A stretch of 64,000 nt of DNA from Tachypleus tridentatus (GCF_004210375.1 NC_134832.1:152951592-153015591); one strand, 5' to 3'. Positions 14,001 through 26,354 are shown, counted from the first letter of the stretch. Numbers and translations: made by a program. The notes: generated from the sequence alone by a model not told the origin.

Positions 14001-14590
14001 CTTTTGCTCTGAAAATGTTACATGTTACACTGCATATTTAGATGAGCATAAGGGTGTAGATTTAATATATCTGGCTTTTCAGAAAGCATTTTACAAAGAT
14101 CCATGTAAAGAAATTTACCTCTATTAGTATGGGGGATAAGTTAACTAATTGGTTAGAAGAATGGCTTGATGTAAAAACAAGAGGGTTGTTATAAATGGAG
14201 TTCATTTAAACTGGATTAATGTTGTAAGTAGCATACCTCAGGGTTCAGTCTTAGAACCTTTACTCTTTTTGATTTACATTAGTGACAGATGAAGGAAAGG
14301 TTAATAAATTACTTAAATTTGCTGCTGATATCAAGATCTGTGGTGTTGCTAGCTGTGAAGAGGATGCTGCTAATTTACATAAGGATTTAGACCATTTATG
14401 GAGTTCAACAAATAAATGGCAGATGGGTTTTATTCATACTAAATGTGTGTTGGATATCATAAGTTTAATTATGGAATAATCTTATCATGAAAGAAGAGGA
14501 TCTTGGTGTAATCTAGTCCAAGCAGTGTATTATTGTTAGTGGTAGAGCAAATAGGTCACTAGTATTGTGTTCAGTCTTGGGCTTCTTATC
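11031..14590 (+). mobile_element. CR1/L2-like non-LTR retrotransposon, decayed (5' and central part)
   Basis: Plus-strand LINE read through many frameshifts and stops. (1) ORF1-like part: VQFTCRVCRLEKHLE at ~11200, then an SGNH-esterase-like block with GDSN near 11470, VVHVETNN near 11620 (family GTND) and DGLHISSKG near 11855 (family DxxH). (2) Apurinic-type endonuclease: NAGSVRNKIDNF (~12050), GVTETWLN (~12120), MGDFNV (~12430), LGTSDHCCIRF (~12612). (3) Reverse transcriptase: GIRDKIKEKHYK (~13250), RPISLTSVVGKVLE (~13860), QHGFTKGKS (~13965), PQGSVL (~14240). The catalytic FADD box is degraded to FAAD at ~14315. A carboxy-terminal part continues at 15553 beyond an inserted element. Esterase plus endonuclease plus RT fits the CR1/L2 clades. 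It is inactive. Confidence 0.9.
12720..13155 (+). repeat. 54-bp tandem expansion inside the LINE (8 copies)
   Basis: Eight head-to-tail 54-bp units, each encoding 18 residues of the type NWAATLSEDRLNITLSVV. It lies between the endonuclease end and the start of the reverse transcriptase, where related LINEs have a single ELS.VNW-like linker. Because 54 is a multiple of three and the unit lacks stops, long open frames appear on both strands (12727-13155 plus, 12624-13148 minus). These are consequences of the repeat, not independent genes. Confidence 0.93.
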
Positions 14591-15552
14591 TTAACCCTTT
14601 CACATTGGGTCATGGGTCAAAGGCCATTTTGTTGTGTTTGTTAACTTGAATTCAAAATTTATGAAACTTCAATTTTATGAATTTATATCAGTAAGTCTGA
14701 AATAAAATTGTAGATGTTAATTCAAACTTTAATATTATGTATTATATAATTTAATAATGTATAAGTAAATATTAAAAGAACACATAAATATAGATTTTAG
14801 TAAGTCACATGGTATGTTAAATGCAGATTGTTTAAAATTAGATGTTTATGATATTAAAATACTACGTCTCTAGTTTCAAACTCAAATTACTAATGTTGAT
14901 AAGCTAAAATATCAAATAAGATACAGAGATATAGCTTATGTACTGAATCAAACACAGAGGTCCTGGTCACATCTTTCCATTTCTGGAAACAGTTTGTTAT
15001 ATACACTTACTGTACATGAAATGTGAATAATAATGAAACATGTGCAATATTTTCACAAATAAATCTTTAGAAAAATATTGCATTAGAAAATCTGATTTTT
15101 TGTATACAAAAGGATTGTAATCTAAAAGTCTGCCACATTTTGTTGAGATGCACATGCTGTATCAAAGTTATAGTTCAAATACTTCATGTGTGCAAATGTG
15201 TAGATTAACTCGTATATTATACCAAGCCCATTGCAAAAGGGTTAAGAAAGTCATTGAACTATAACTTTGATACAGCATGTGCATCTCAACAAAATGTGGC
15301 AGACTTTTAGATTACAATCCTTTTGTATACAAAAAATCAGATTTTCTAATGCAATATTTTCACAAATAAATCTTTAGAAAAATATTGCATTAGAAAATCT
15401 GATTTTTTGTATACAAAAGGATTGTAATCTAAAAGTCTGCCACATTTTGTTGAGATGCACATGCTGTATCAAAGTTATAGTTCAAATACTTCATGTGTGC
15501 AAATGTGTAGATTAACTCGTATATTATACCAAGCCCATTGCAAAAGGGTTAA
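14591..15552. mobile_element. piggyBac-like non-autonomous DNA element (TTAA target), internally rearranged
   Basis: Begins TTAA-CCCTTTCACATTGGG at 14591 and ends CCCATTGCAAAAGGG-TTAA at 15534-15552. These are imperfect terminal inverted repeats flanked by a TTAA duplication, as in piggyBac-type elements. Removing 14595-15552 joins the LINE coding sequence as YCVQSWASYLKKVIELLERV, continuous with the family consensus, so the target was the single TTAA in CTTAAG. No transposase is encoded. A complete right end also occurs internally at 15227-15245, because 15044-15260 is duplicated at 15351-15567 with an inverted segment between. Confidence 0.85.
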
Positions 15553-15567
15553 GAAAGTCATTGAACT
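15044..15567. repeat. Duplication-inversion-duplication within the piggyBac-like element
   Basis: Bases 15044-15260 recur directly at 15351-15567 (offset 307 bp). The stretch between, 15254-15360, is the reverse complement of 15072-15178 (107 bp each). The first junction shares TTGAACT (7 bp) and the second shares GCAATATTTT (10 bp), part of a natural near-palindrome. The duplicated block includes the element's right end and about 15 bp of LINE flank, so it formed after insertion. Confidence 0.9.
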
Positions 15568-15990
15568 TTTGGAAAGAGTACAAAGGAGCTTTATTGAAAT
15601 GATAAAGTTGTTGTGTGAGGAGAGATTAAGATCTTTAAAATTGTTTACTCTTGAAATAAGAGTTTGAGGATATCTGATTGAAGTGTTTAATATTGTGAAA
15701 GGAAATGATAATGTTATGGATCAATATGTTTCATACTTAACAGCAAGAATTATAGAACTAAGAGACATGAATAGGGATTTAAGCAAAGATAATGTTTTAA
15801 ATTGGGTGGTTAGCCTGTGGAATGAATTTCCTTCTGATGTGGTGGAGGTAGTAAATTTGAGTAAGTTTAAAAGAAAGCTTGATAAATATATGAATGATAT
15901 AGGCAGGCTTCTTTTTTAATTTATTTATTTAGTAATTTTAGTTTGGCTTAGAAGATGGGACAGCCTTAAACATTGTTATATACATTTGAT
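15553..15990 (+). mobile_element. CR1/L2-like LINE, C-terminal part and 3' end
   Basis: Continuation of the LINE after the TTAA insertion. The frame gives LLERVQRSFIEMIKLL, EERLRSLKLFTLEIRV, a stop, then GYLIEVFNIVKGNDNV, and finally VLNWVVSLWNEFPSDVVEV with FKRKLDKYM. This is the familiar carboxy-terminal tail of CR1/L2 reverse transcriptase proteins. The coding part ends about 15920; the following T-rich 70 bases look like the element's 3' untranslated region. One TGA at ~15667 interrupts it. Confidence 0.88.
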
Positions 15991-17820
15991 AAGGCTATGA
16001 GTATTTTTATTGTATGAAATAAATTTGATGGCCATTTTTTGCTTATATTTGAAATGAAATGCATGTTTTCTATCTCTAAAGTCAATAGATTCATCAATGC
16101 TAGTTTTGTAATCAACATTGGATGTTTTGTAAAATCTGCAGTTCCTTTGTTTTTGTTGGCCACTCATCTGTTAACAGACAGCTGACAAAGTTTTGTTTTT
16201 GTTTGTTTTCAACTGGATGCGTTCAAGTTCTTTCAAATTGCCTGTAGTGAAATAAGTGGTACTGAGTTACTCAAATTAACAATAAATGCGTAAGAAAATA
16301 TGTGTTTAGGTCTGTTGTTGTTATTGTTGAGAGAGAGAGAGGGCTAAGGATTCTTTTACAGTAGGTATCTGTAGCTTATAGGTGAGGAGTTTAACAATAA
16401 ACAGATAGCACATAATTCACTTGTTTGAAAATAATGTATTCAGAATGAATTAAACGTGTATACAAAATTCTTTACTCTGCACATGTCACCTTTGCATCTC
16501 AAACTCTAACTAGTTCACTTTTTCTTGTCAAAAGTCCACAGAAATATCTGTGAATAATTCACTTGTGTTGCTTCCTGGGTTACCACAGCTGTATCCTAAA
16601 CTTCAAATAATTGTCTTCTTTTCATTAAAGTTCACACAGGTTGGTGTGAGACAAATTATTCTCCTCGTCTGTATTAAAATGTGAAACTCACTTTAAAATA
16701 TCACCTATTTAAGCTAATCTCTCGCATGCCAGCCAGCTTTATGTTTTCTAACTTTTCTCTGTCTGAACTTTTCTTTCACTTTATGTGACTTGTTCTTGTT
16801 TGATAGCCACTAATTGTATGTTGATCACTAAGGCCTCTGGAATTTTCTCTAAACTACGCACATGATGATTTAACAGTACTTAGTTACGGTAATGAGAAAA
16901 ATAATGAAGGTTTGAGTAATGAGACATCAACAATATTAGTTAAGCCTTGTCTGTAGCATAATTGCAAACACAAAATATGATTGGACAGAGTTATGCAACC
17001 AAATTTGCTATAACTGTTACCTTTAAAATAATTGATTTTAACACTCTTGTTATGAAAAACTAAATGGACATCAAATATTAACTCACAAAATAAATAATAG
17101 TGCCTACACTAATCAGGCCTGTATATCCAACAAAACTGATCATTTTTAGCTATACTTTTAATATCTACATTACTGTTTTCAGAACCCTACTTTTTGCACT
17201 TTAAGAATAATATTTTGTTTTTGATATGAAATACTTTAGCATCTGGTGTCTAAATTATAACAGGAAAAGTTCCATCGTAGCATTTTTTAAACTCTCTCTG
17301 TGAAAGTACATTTGAAAGTCTGCTATTTTCCCATTAGTTTTAAAATTTATTTTAAATATTTTGTTTAAAATTACATGTTTGAATATGTGATAAAAAGGAT
17401 ATGAAAGGTTGACAACAATGCTGTACTTTGTATTCTAAAGAATTTTGAAAGCTTTAAAAACTTAATTTTTTCATAGTTGTAAGAGAGAGGAAAAAAATGG
17501 TTGTCTTTCTTAAAGAAAATTAAAGTTCTTGTTTGTACAGGTGTGCTTATTTGTTTGTATTGTATCTTATTTTAAGTACACAATCTTTTTATTTTATTTT
17601 ACCTGACTCATCTCCAGATGTGCTTCGTCTTGAAACTGTTATTGTATGGATACACACCACACATGAACACACATATTATGCATTGGGCCATAACACTTGT
17701 ATCCAGACCAATAAAATCACTAACTCAGCAGCTCAGAGGGCCTGTAGCTAAAAAGCTAAATGTGATACCCTCACTAAGAATCCATAGAGTTTGAAATAAC
17801 CCATACAAAAAGTAGAATGT
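15991..17820. other. Kinase intron; no gene seen
   Basis: AT-rich sequence with a short GA microsatellite near 16328-16342. Short open frames here have no recognisable domain and no splice-supported continuation. I see nothing else. Confidence 0.6.
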
Positions 17821-18355
17821 GTGACGACGTATGAGCTTTTGGGAAATAATGAATGTGTGTTTGGCAGTCAAATGAATCGGACAAAATGCTGAGAAAATAC
17901 TTTTTATGTATAAACTAAGCAGTTGCTTCACAAATTTTGTAACAATTTAACTTTTTTGAATCATGGATGTAGTTATCCATCAGATAAGTTATCAGTCAAA
18001 CAAGAATGTGTGACGACATATGAGCTTTTGGGAAATAATGAATGTGTGTTTGGCAGTCAAATGAATCGGACAAAATGCTGAGAAAATACTTTTTATGTAT
18101 AAACTAAGCAGTTGCTTCACAAATTTTGTAACAATTTAACTTTTTTGAATCATGGATGTAGTTATCCATCAGATAAGTTATCAGTCAAACAAGAATGTGT
18201 GATGACGTATGAGCTTTTGGGAAATAATGAATGTGTGTTTGGCAGTCAAATGAATCGGACAAAATGCTGAGAAAATAATTTTTATGTATAAACTAAGCAG
18301 TTGCTTCACAAATTTTGTAACAATTTAACTTTTTTGAATCATGGATGTAGTTAAT
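17821..18355. repeat. 189-bp direct repeat, about 2.8 copies
   Basis: GTGACGACGTATGAGCTTTT starts at 17821, and variants of it start at 18010 and 18199, giving a 189-bp period. The copies are nearly identical (a few substitutions such as ACGACG/ACGACA/ATGACG), indicating recent duplication. The last copy is cut off near 18350, where the sequence continues GTAGTTAATATG. Each complete copy contains ATCAGATAAGTTATCAGTCA, which is also the core of the array at 19140-19660. Confidence 0.95.
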
Positions 18356-19139
18356 ATGTCATTCTTCATACATAATAATAGCATCAGGAACCTCAGTGTG
18401 AAAAGACGTGTCCTGACATAGTGATGACAGTAACAGTTTAAGTATAAACAGCAAGAAACAAAGTTATTTATTGAGACTGCCCGTTTATTTTTAGCATGTC
18501 CATTACTCTTCAAGTGAGTTAACCTTAACCAGCTGAAATAATGCACTTGTCCAGTGCATGGAATAAATCCTCTTGTTATTCATCCACTACACACACACAC
18601 ACAAACATGCAAGTGGATGAGTGGAAATTTTCAAGCCTGACAAAGAATGTAGGTAAGGAGTGAAAGAAGGATGGAAAAAATATCATTAAAAAGAAGGTTT
18701 GAGGGTAAAAGAGTTATTAAAATATTTAGTATTGGCTGTTGTGGATATTCAGTATCTGACCTTATTTAGTAGCCAAATTTTCAGTTTATTTATCAGGAAT
18801 AGGAACTTTGTGTAATTCAGATGTTGCATATTGTGTGCTAACTTGTCCAGTTTAATCATATGATATTTTATGTTTCATTCCGTCACCATAAAAGGGTGTG
18901 TGTATGTTCTTTCAAGAAAAAATAGACCCCATACAAAAAGTGGGGACTTTAGAATTTTAATATAAGAACAGAGAATATAATAAATTTGTGCTGTGTTGAC
19001 ACTTTAATTGAAAGTGACTTTCAGTGTTGTTGGTTTTTTTTCATCTATCTGCAAGAGGAACATTACTGCCAGAAGCACCTTTACTTAGTTAAATTTCATT
19101 ATCAATATTTTATAGGTAGTTTTTAAAAGGTAGGAGATG
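18356..19139. other. Kinase intron; no gene seen
   Basis: AT-rich with a short AC run near 18589-18602. A 73-codon minus-strand open frame overlaps the end of the 189-bp repeat and shows no domain. No other feature is seen. Confidence 0.6.
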
Positions 19140-19660
19140 TGTATCATGATATTGTCTTTGGTAGCTGTCCTTCAGATAAGTTATCAGTCAAACAGAGTTG
19201 GATGTGTTTCTTGAGATTATATCTTTGGTAGTTGTCCTATAGATAAGTTATCAGTCAGAGTTGGATGTGTTTCTTGAGATTATATCTTTGGTAGTTGTCC
19301 CTTAGGTAAGTTATCAGTCAAACAGAGTTGGATGTGTTACTTGAGATTATATCTTTGGTAGTTGTCCTTCAGATAAGTTATCAGTCAAACAGAGTTGGAT
19401 GTGTTTCTTGAGACTATATCTTTGGTAGTTGTCCTTCAGATAAGTTATCAGTCAAACAGAGTTAGGTGTGTTTCTTGAGATTATATCTTTGGTAGTTGTC
19501 CTTCAGATAAGTTATCAATCAAACAGAGTTAGGTGTGTATTTTAAGAACACGTTTTTAGTAGTTGTCCCTTAGATAAGTCATCAGTCAGGCAGAGTTAGA
19601 TGTCTTCCTTGAGTTATGTCTTTAATAGTTGTCATTCACAGAAGTCATCAGTCAGAGTTA
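19140..19660. repeat. Minisatellite with ~60-67-bp units, about 8 copies
   Basis: Repeated pattern: GATTATATCTTTGGTAGTTG, then TCCTTCAGATAAGTTATCAG, then TCAAACAGAGTTGGATGTG. Copies become more divergent to the right. The AGATAAGTTATCAGTCA core is shared with the 189-bp repeat at 17821-18355, so the two arrays have a common source. Confidence 0.9.
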
Positions 19661-20300
19661 AGAGCAGCGTTCCTTCTCCATTTGAAGTAACCTCAGCTTC
19701 CAACCCACATCTCATTCACTTAAGAGTCCTTCTCACTTTGTATTTATGGCAGAGTTAGCCTCCTTTTTTGTGCTTTTAAGACATGGAGATTTTTGTACTG
19801 ATAACTTTCATCTCTTTCATTTCCTTTAGTGATACCTGGACTGTCCATGGAGTATATCCACTGTCTTCTTTTCCCCTTTTATGGTCATTGTGGCCTATCT
19901 CTGTGTCCTCAAGATGGTTCTACAGTCTTCCCATTATCCTCTGTTTTATCTCTCTGGTCTTGTTATCATTATTCCTTCAGACACCTCTTCTGTTGTTTTT
20001 CCAGTCCCCAACAGATGGCACCTGTTTTCCTGACCACCAGGTACAGGTGTTAGTCTATCATACCTCAAGAGCTCAGGTCCTTTGATATATCAACAGTCTT
20101 ACCTACACCTGGCTCCTTTCTATAGTGGGTTTTACATCCTAGCATCTAGTCAGACTTGCACCATCTGTCCTCTGCAGTGGATGTTTGACAGCAGTATTGT
20201 TAGAAAAACCATTGGAGATTATAATAAAAATAGAAATTGCATAAACAGAAGGTATTTTTTCTCAGATTTCAATTATTTGTTACATAAATGTTAGGCTTAC
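19661..20300. other. Pyrimidine-rich anonymous segment, possible dispersed repeat
   Basis: Composition shifts to C/T-rich on the plus strand and short overlapping open frames appear (19783-20085, 19829-20053, 20082-20294). The predicted peptides are rich in Ser, Phe, Leu and Pro, with no domain I recognise. The look is similar to segments near 53.4-54.3 kb and 56.6-57.0 kb, which suggests a degraded dispersed repeat. This is not shown by alignment. Confidence 0.35.
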
Positions 20301-22364
20301 ACTCAAAATACTTGGAAAGAAAACGTGACACAAGAAACTTTATATAAAGAAAAGATATACACATTGTTATAGCAGCTATGCAGTGATGAACTATGAACTT
20401 GTATAATTAAATATCTAGTCAAATTTACTGACTGCTCATAAATAAAAATTGATGTCAACCACAAATACTTGGCATTATTCTTTCCCTTGACTTCTTTACT
20501 TAACAACCGTCCATTCACAACATATCTTTATCTTCCAAAATATTCCTCATGCTATACATAACTGTTTCCACTCCATATGCAATCTTGGATAAAAACTTGT
20601 AGAATACACTAATGCAGACATAAACTGTAGCAAATTTGTGACAAAATCCAGAGAACTTGAGTTTATACTCGTAGGTAGTAAGTAATCTCAGGAAATGACA
20701 AACACTACAGCTACTTTAACATCACACTCTAAAGTACAACAAAAACCCAGTGTCTCTCCTTGGTACAACTGGTATTCATATACTCTCTGTAAAAGACTAG
20801 GAGTCACATGCTACATGTTGTGATTGTCAGTAAGGCAAACAAATTATTAAGTGCATTACAATCATTGAGATAAAGTATCATATCCATTACATGAAACAGC
20901 TATAGGGAAATTTAAAACATAATAATGTTACTAGTAGCCGGTTGAGATTGAGGCCTGCATATCTGAGCAGTGATTTAGGGACCTTAAGATTGTGGTGCAC
21001 CAGAAACTGAACTGTTAAGGGAAAAGAATTGAGGACAACTTATCTACTTGAAATATGGAAGGTTTTAATGAAGTCTGAGGCTCTCTTGACATGAAATTAA
21101 AATAAAGCAAATATTTGCACTTTAATGTGGTTCTACATTGTTCAGGAAAAACGTTTTATGTAAAACAGTAAATCCTTGATAAACCTTGAGTAATATTTTT
21201 ACCCTTTATGAAATTTTCAGAAGTAAGTTTACAGCTTGTCATTATAAATTACTAATGATATTAAATAAAATTCAAGTGTAATTTTATAAATATATAATAG
21301 TAAAGAAAAGTACATGACAAAATTATACTTTCTGACAATATATAAAATTCCTCCTGACTTGATCAAGCTTCTGATTACATTACTGCCTGAGCATTGGTTT
21401 CTGAGTTACTACCTTAAGATGTAGGTGTGAGAAAAAGTTTTCCTGTTGGCTAGAATTATTGATAGATAACCATCCATGTCAACGATGATTCCAAGAAATG
21501 CGCATGGCTAGTAGTAACATAAATATGACATTCATAGTTACAATGGGTCATTGGGCAAGTGGAAACATGCTAACACAAAGTATCATCTTTGAGATCAGCT
21601 ATAAAGAAATACCAGCAAGTAGTTTTGAAACATCTGTATTTTATGTTAAAAATAAGTAACTAGTTTTCTCATCATTTTCTATAAAACGGTACAGTAAATA
21701 TTCCAATGTTTTACAAGTTATCAAAGAATTCTGTCTTCTACAAAGATATGTATTAACCCATTAAAGAGCTTATATATTTATTACTGACCAGCTTGGAAAT
21801 GCATGTAGAAAGAATTTAATCTGTTATAAGCCTAAAAAATGTAGCAGGTCTGTCCAAAAAATTAAAAAACTAGAAATTAAATATTTGGCAGATTGGGTAA
21901 AGTGTGCCATTTAAAAGCATTGAGATTTGTTTGTCATTTGAGAAATATAAAAGAAATCATTATACAAAGTGAGCAACTGTATACAGATAAATACATTTTT
22001 GAGTATAGAGTAATATTTTTTAATGGAAGTATAGATATTTGTTGGTCTTACATCCATGAACAGTAAGTTTTCTGTGTTCCTTAAATGTTTAAAAGCAAAG
22101 AGAAAGAAAAGATTATAAAAATGGCTCTGGCAAGAATTGGACATTTAATATAGAACATGTGTTCTAAGTTTGCACAATTTTACTAACTTTCCAAATATGT
22201 GCTGTCTACAATGTATCTTTTCGAATGAGACTTCAGGAACTGTATCATTTGTGTGAAAATATTTTTACAGTGTGGAGTTTCTAAAGATACATCTGTTTTT
22301 TATACAGTTGTGAACACTTCTGAAAAATCTGTTTACTATTATTTCTTTCTAATTTTTTTTTAAG
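20301..22364. other. Kinase intron, end; no gene seen
   Basis: AT-rich sequence without recognisable coding or repeat structure. It ends in a long T-tract and TTTTAAG, the 3' splice site before the exon at 22365. Confidence 0.6.
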
Positions 22365-22491
22365 ATGGTATGGACAAGAGAGAGATTATAATGTCTTGGT
22401 GATGGACCTTTTAGGACCTAGTTTAGAAGACCTTTTTAACTTCTGTTCCAGAAGGTTTACGATGAAAACTGTGCTTATGCTAGCAGATCAG
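22365..22491 (+). CDS. CSNK1A1: Casein kinase I alpha, hinge/N-lobe exon (residues ~77-119)
   Basis: The first base completes the Arg codon left by the 9329 exon. The exon then reads [20 protein letters not shown], then [20 protein letters not shown] and DQ. It contains the CK1 signature [13 protein letters not shown] and the hinge that positions ATP. It is preceded by a T-tract and AAG and followed by GTAATT at 22492 (phase 0). It differs from vertebrate CK1alpha at only one position that I can compare (R for K in GQE[K/R]DYN). No frameshift. Confidence 0.97.
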
Positions 22492-22559
22492 GTAATTCAC
22501 CTTACTGTATCTCTTCTGTGGTTTATAGTGTTAATTTTGTGTCTAACTTGAAAGAATGG

Positions 22560-23770
22560 TTTTAAAATCATTTCTGTTACTACCATTTTTTTAAAGAACA
22601 TATGTAATGGTTATCCTTTATTTAATAATACCAGTTGTTTCTTAAAGAACATACATAATGGTTATCTTTTATTTAATGACACCAGTTGTTTCTTAAAGAA
22701 CATACTTAATGGTTATCTTTTATTTAATAACACCAGTTGTTTCTTAAAGAATATATGTAGTGGGTATCATCTTTTACTTAATACTACCAGTTGTTTCTTA
22801 AAGAATATATGTAGTGGGTATCATCTTTTACTTAATACTACCAGTTGTTTCTTAAAGAATATATGTAATGGTTATCATCTTTTACTTAATACTACCAGTT
22901 GTTTCTTAAAGAATATATGTAGTGGTTATCATCTTTCACTTAACACTACCGGTTGTTTCTTAAAGAATATATGTAGTGGTTATCTTTTACTTAATACTAC
23001 CAGTTGTTTCTTAAAGAATATATGTAGTGGTTATCATCTTTTACTTAATACTACCAGTTGTTTCTTAAAGAATATATGTAGTGGTTGTCTTTTACTTAAT
23101 ACTACCAGTTGTTTCTTAAAGAATATATGTAGTGGTTATCATCTTTTACTTAATACTACCAGTTGTTTCTTAAAGAATATATGTAGTGGTTATCATCTTT
23201 TCCTTAATACTACCGGTTGTTTCTTAAAGAATATATGTAGTGGTCATCTTTTACTTAATACTACCAGTTGTTTCTTAAAGAATATATGTAGTGGTTATCT
23301 TTTACTTAATACTACCAGTTGTTTCTTAAAGAATATATGTAGTGGTTATCATCTTTTACTTAATACTACCAGTTGTTTCTTAAAGAATATATGTAGTGGT
23401 TATCATCTTTTACTTAATACTACCAGTTGTTTCTTAAAGAATATATGTAGTGGTTATCATCTTTTACTTAATACTACCAGTTGTTTCTTAAAGAATATAT
23501 GTAGTGGTTATCATCTTTTACTTAATACTACCAGTTGTTTCTTAAAGAATATATGTAGTGGTTATCATCTTTTACTTAATACTACCAGTTGTTTCTTAAA
23601 GAATATATGTAGTGGTTATCATCTTTTACTTAATACTACCAGTTGTTTCTTAAAGAATATATGTAGTGGTTATCTTTTACTTAATACTACCAGTTGTTTC
23701 TTAAAGAATATATGTAGTGGTTATCTTAATACTACCAGTTGTTTCTTAAAGAATACACATAGTGGTTATC
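22560..23770. repeat. 51-54-bp minisatellite in the kinase intron (about 22 copies)
   Basis: Unit: TTAAAGAATATATGTAGTGG, then TTATCATCTTTTACTTAATA, then CTACCAGTTGTTTC. Some copies lack ATC and are 51 bp. The units in the middle are almost identical while those at the left edge diverge (ACATACATAATGG, AACATACTTAATGG). The array begins about 70 bp after the splice donor at 22492. Confidence 0.95.
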
Positions 23771-26354
23771 TTTTTTGTTCTCATGGTAAAGCCATTATAT
23801 TTTCCATCTTTATTTTTGTCTTATAAAAGATTTTTTTTAAAATTATAATCACAATTAGTTACATAGAAAATAGTTTTCCTACACTGAAGTATTTGAATGA
23901 AAATATTTACTATTGTTAAAAAGATGAAACAGTTTAGGATTAAGATATAGACTGTTATTGTTTACCACAGTGTTTTGTATTTCTGAGTCCACTTTGTATA
24001 CTACAATGTTGAATGGTACCAAGAACTCATTTTACAGGGATGCTAATTTTATAAAAAAGAAAGTCAGTGATAAATTCATCAAAGATTATTTTGACAGTGC
24101 TTCCACAGGACAGGCACCCAGAATTTGGGCTATATGGCAGATCTAAATATATAACATCATTTTCAAATGACCTAAAACCATATTTTTAGCATTTTAAGGT
24201 TGAACCAAAATTCCACACAAATTTTTATGAAAAAAATTCACAGATTTAGTAATGCTTTTGCAAATCTTTGGCTTGCATGATATGCACTAGTAAACTTAGT
24301 TTTTTTGTTGGATGTCCACCTTAGAAGACAGACATGTGGTGTTATGTTGTTGACTTATTATCTTGGCCTCTTGGCTAAGATTAAGCATAGTTTTTTGTGT
24401 TCTTGAGTATTTGTTTGTGCTCTTGTTCTTTGTTTTTAGTGTAGATACGTAGGCCTTGACCTTGCCATCAGTGGAATAATTCTCATCATCTTGACCAGTG
24501 GTACTGTACCACTTTCAATGCATCTCACTTACAGTAATGCTGGACAGGTCAAACTTTGGGTTCGAGCTGAAACCCAGACTTCATTTGACTAAAGTGCCCT
24601 CTAGCTGTTTCAAAGCTTGTTCTCCAGTTTTCATTATGTGTTTCACTTCTTTGAAAGTCATCAACTAACATAACAGTGCAGGTATAAATTTTCTATGAAT
24701 ACATTTCTCTGGCAGATCTTGTTGTAGATCATTGGCAAATGACAATAGTTTTGTATCATCAGAATTCTTAGTGTTATTTCCAATCATATTCATAAGGTTG
24801 TCTGGATCTCCTGGGAGTGACAGTACAGTTATGCAGAATGCAAACAATCAATTGTTTTTGTCAAGAGCACTGAAAGTTGATATCTACTGATCTACTGTTG
24901 AGCTTATTCACTTGGAAAGTTTGACATCTTTGTGGACTTTATACCGCCAAACTGAACAGACATTGTTCTGATACTATGTTGGAGTACTACAACATTGTCT
25001 TGAATGCTTTGCTTTCACACTTGAATTCTTGGATGATCTACATCATTTCTTTAGTGTTAATGAACCCAAGGGGTCCTCAGAAGTATCACTAGATATTTTA
25101 TCTTCATCACTGTAATGTAGTAGCATAATCAACCTTTCCATTTTTCTTTCTTCATGTCTTTAATTTACTCTGTGGCTGTTCCCCACCTGTTTCTTGTGCC
25201 ATTTTGACTTCTGGGTCTCAGCCATTGCATTCACACTGACATTAAAGACGTTTCCCACAAGTATGGCACATACGCACTTTACAATTAGAAGCCGTTTTCT
25301 TCTCTTCCTGTATTACCATATACTCATTTAATGTTGATATGTTTTGTGGCACTTGCTTGTTTTTGTCCAATCAGATTTTGTTAAAAGTGTTAGCTAAGAA
25401 ACAAATGATCTGAAATGACTTTAAAAATTAGGTTCTGTAAAATCTTGGATGTTTGGCTCAAGGAAGCCCTTTTAAAATTAAAAATTATTTTATTTTAAAG
25501 GATTATTCAAACTAACACTGTGTGGTCTGAGTGGACACTTGCCTGTCAGATTTCAAAATTTAAGTAAAACCAACAATAATTACAACTACTCCAGCAATTT
25601 CTAACAGAAATGTTAGATTTGATATGTTATAATTTTATAAAATTTATTTAGTGTAATTTTCAGAAAAAAAAAATTTAAGAATTTGACACTTGCATTTTTG
25701 GGGCCTCTTTCAGAAATTGTAATTGAAAGTAATGTTGCAAATGACAAAGTTTAAAAAAGATATGATAATGAATACCAGTCAAGTTCAAACTAATTAGATA
25801 TATTAAATGGAAATTTAAATTCAGTGAAGAAAGGGAGCACATTTAATGTTTCATAAAGAAAGTGTTTCACAACAGACTTTTGAATGTTTTTAATGTCAAA
25901 AATTATAAAAATAAACCAAATTATCTGGGTTTTTAAAGTCAAAATTTGACATTCTTTACTATGTTATTACCTTGTTTCACTCTGAGGAAGTGAAGTATCA
26001 GTGGTTAAGAAGAGCCTGTAATTGTACTTCTTTTACACTATAATTGTAGCATGGTGCTAGCAAGGCTTTCTGCTTGGTGCAAGATGGCTCGGCTACTACA
26101 CACAGTCTGACTTGAAATGTCATTTTATGTAGCTTTGCAATGACAAATTATCTACAAAATTGGAAAGTCATTACTGATTATAGATGTTTGGACATTAAAA
26201 AGCATTGGTAGACCTAGTAAACACTGATACACGTCTGGTATTGTTTCAAAGTCTGTCTGTATATTTATGTTTGTCCTCATACTATCTAAAGTAAAGATTG
26301 TTGGATTAAGTGACTTACACAGAAGAAATATGTTACGAATGTTGTCTATTTCAG
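23771..26354. other. Kinase intron; possible relic of a mobile gene at ~24.3-25.3 kb
   Basis: Mostly AT-rich. Between about 24340 and 25340 the base composition is more balanced, and the minus strand has several short frames that look coding-like (for example 24665-24847) but are broken by many stops. I cannot assign a family; a decayed transposase or retroelement is possible. The 3' end has TTTCAG at 26349-26354, the acceptor of the next exon. Confidence 0.4.

Noticed and set aside
24665..24847. 60-codon minus-strand ORF as a gene
   Set aside because: Surrounded by in-frame stops; at most part of an unidentified decayed mobile gene.
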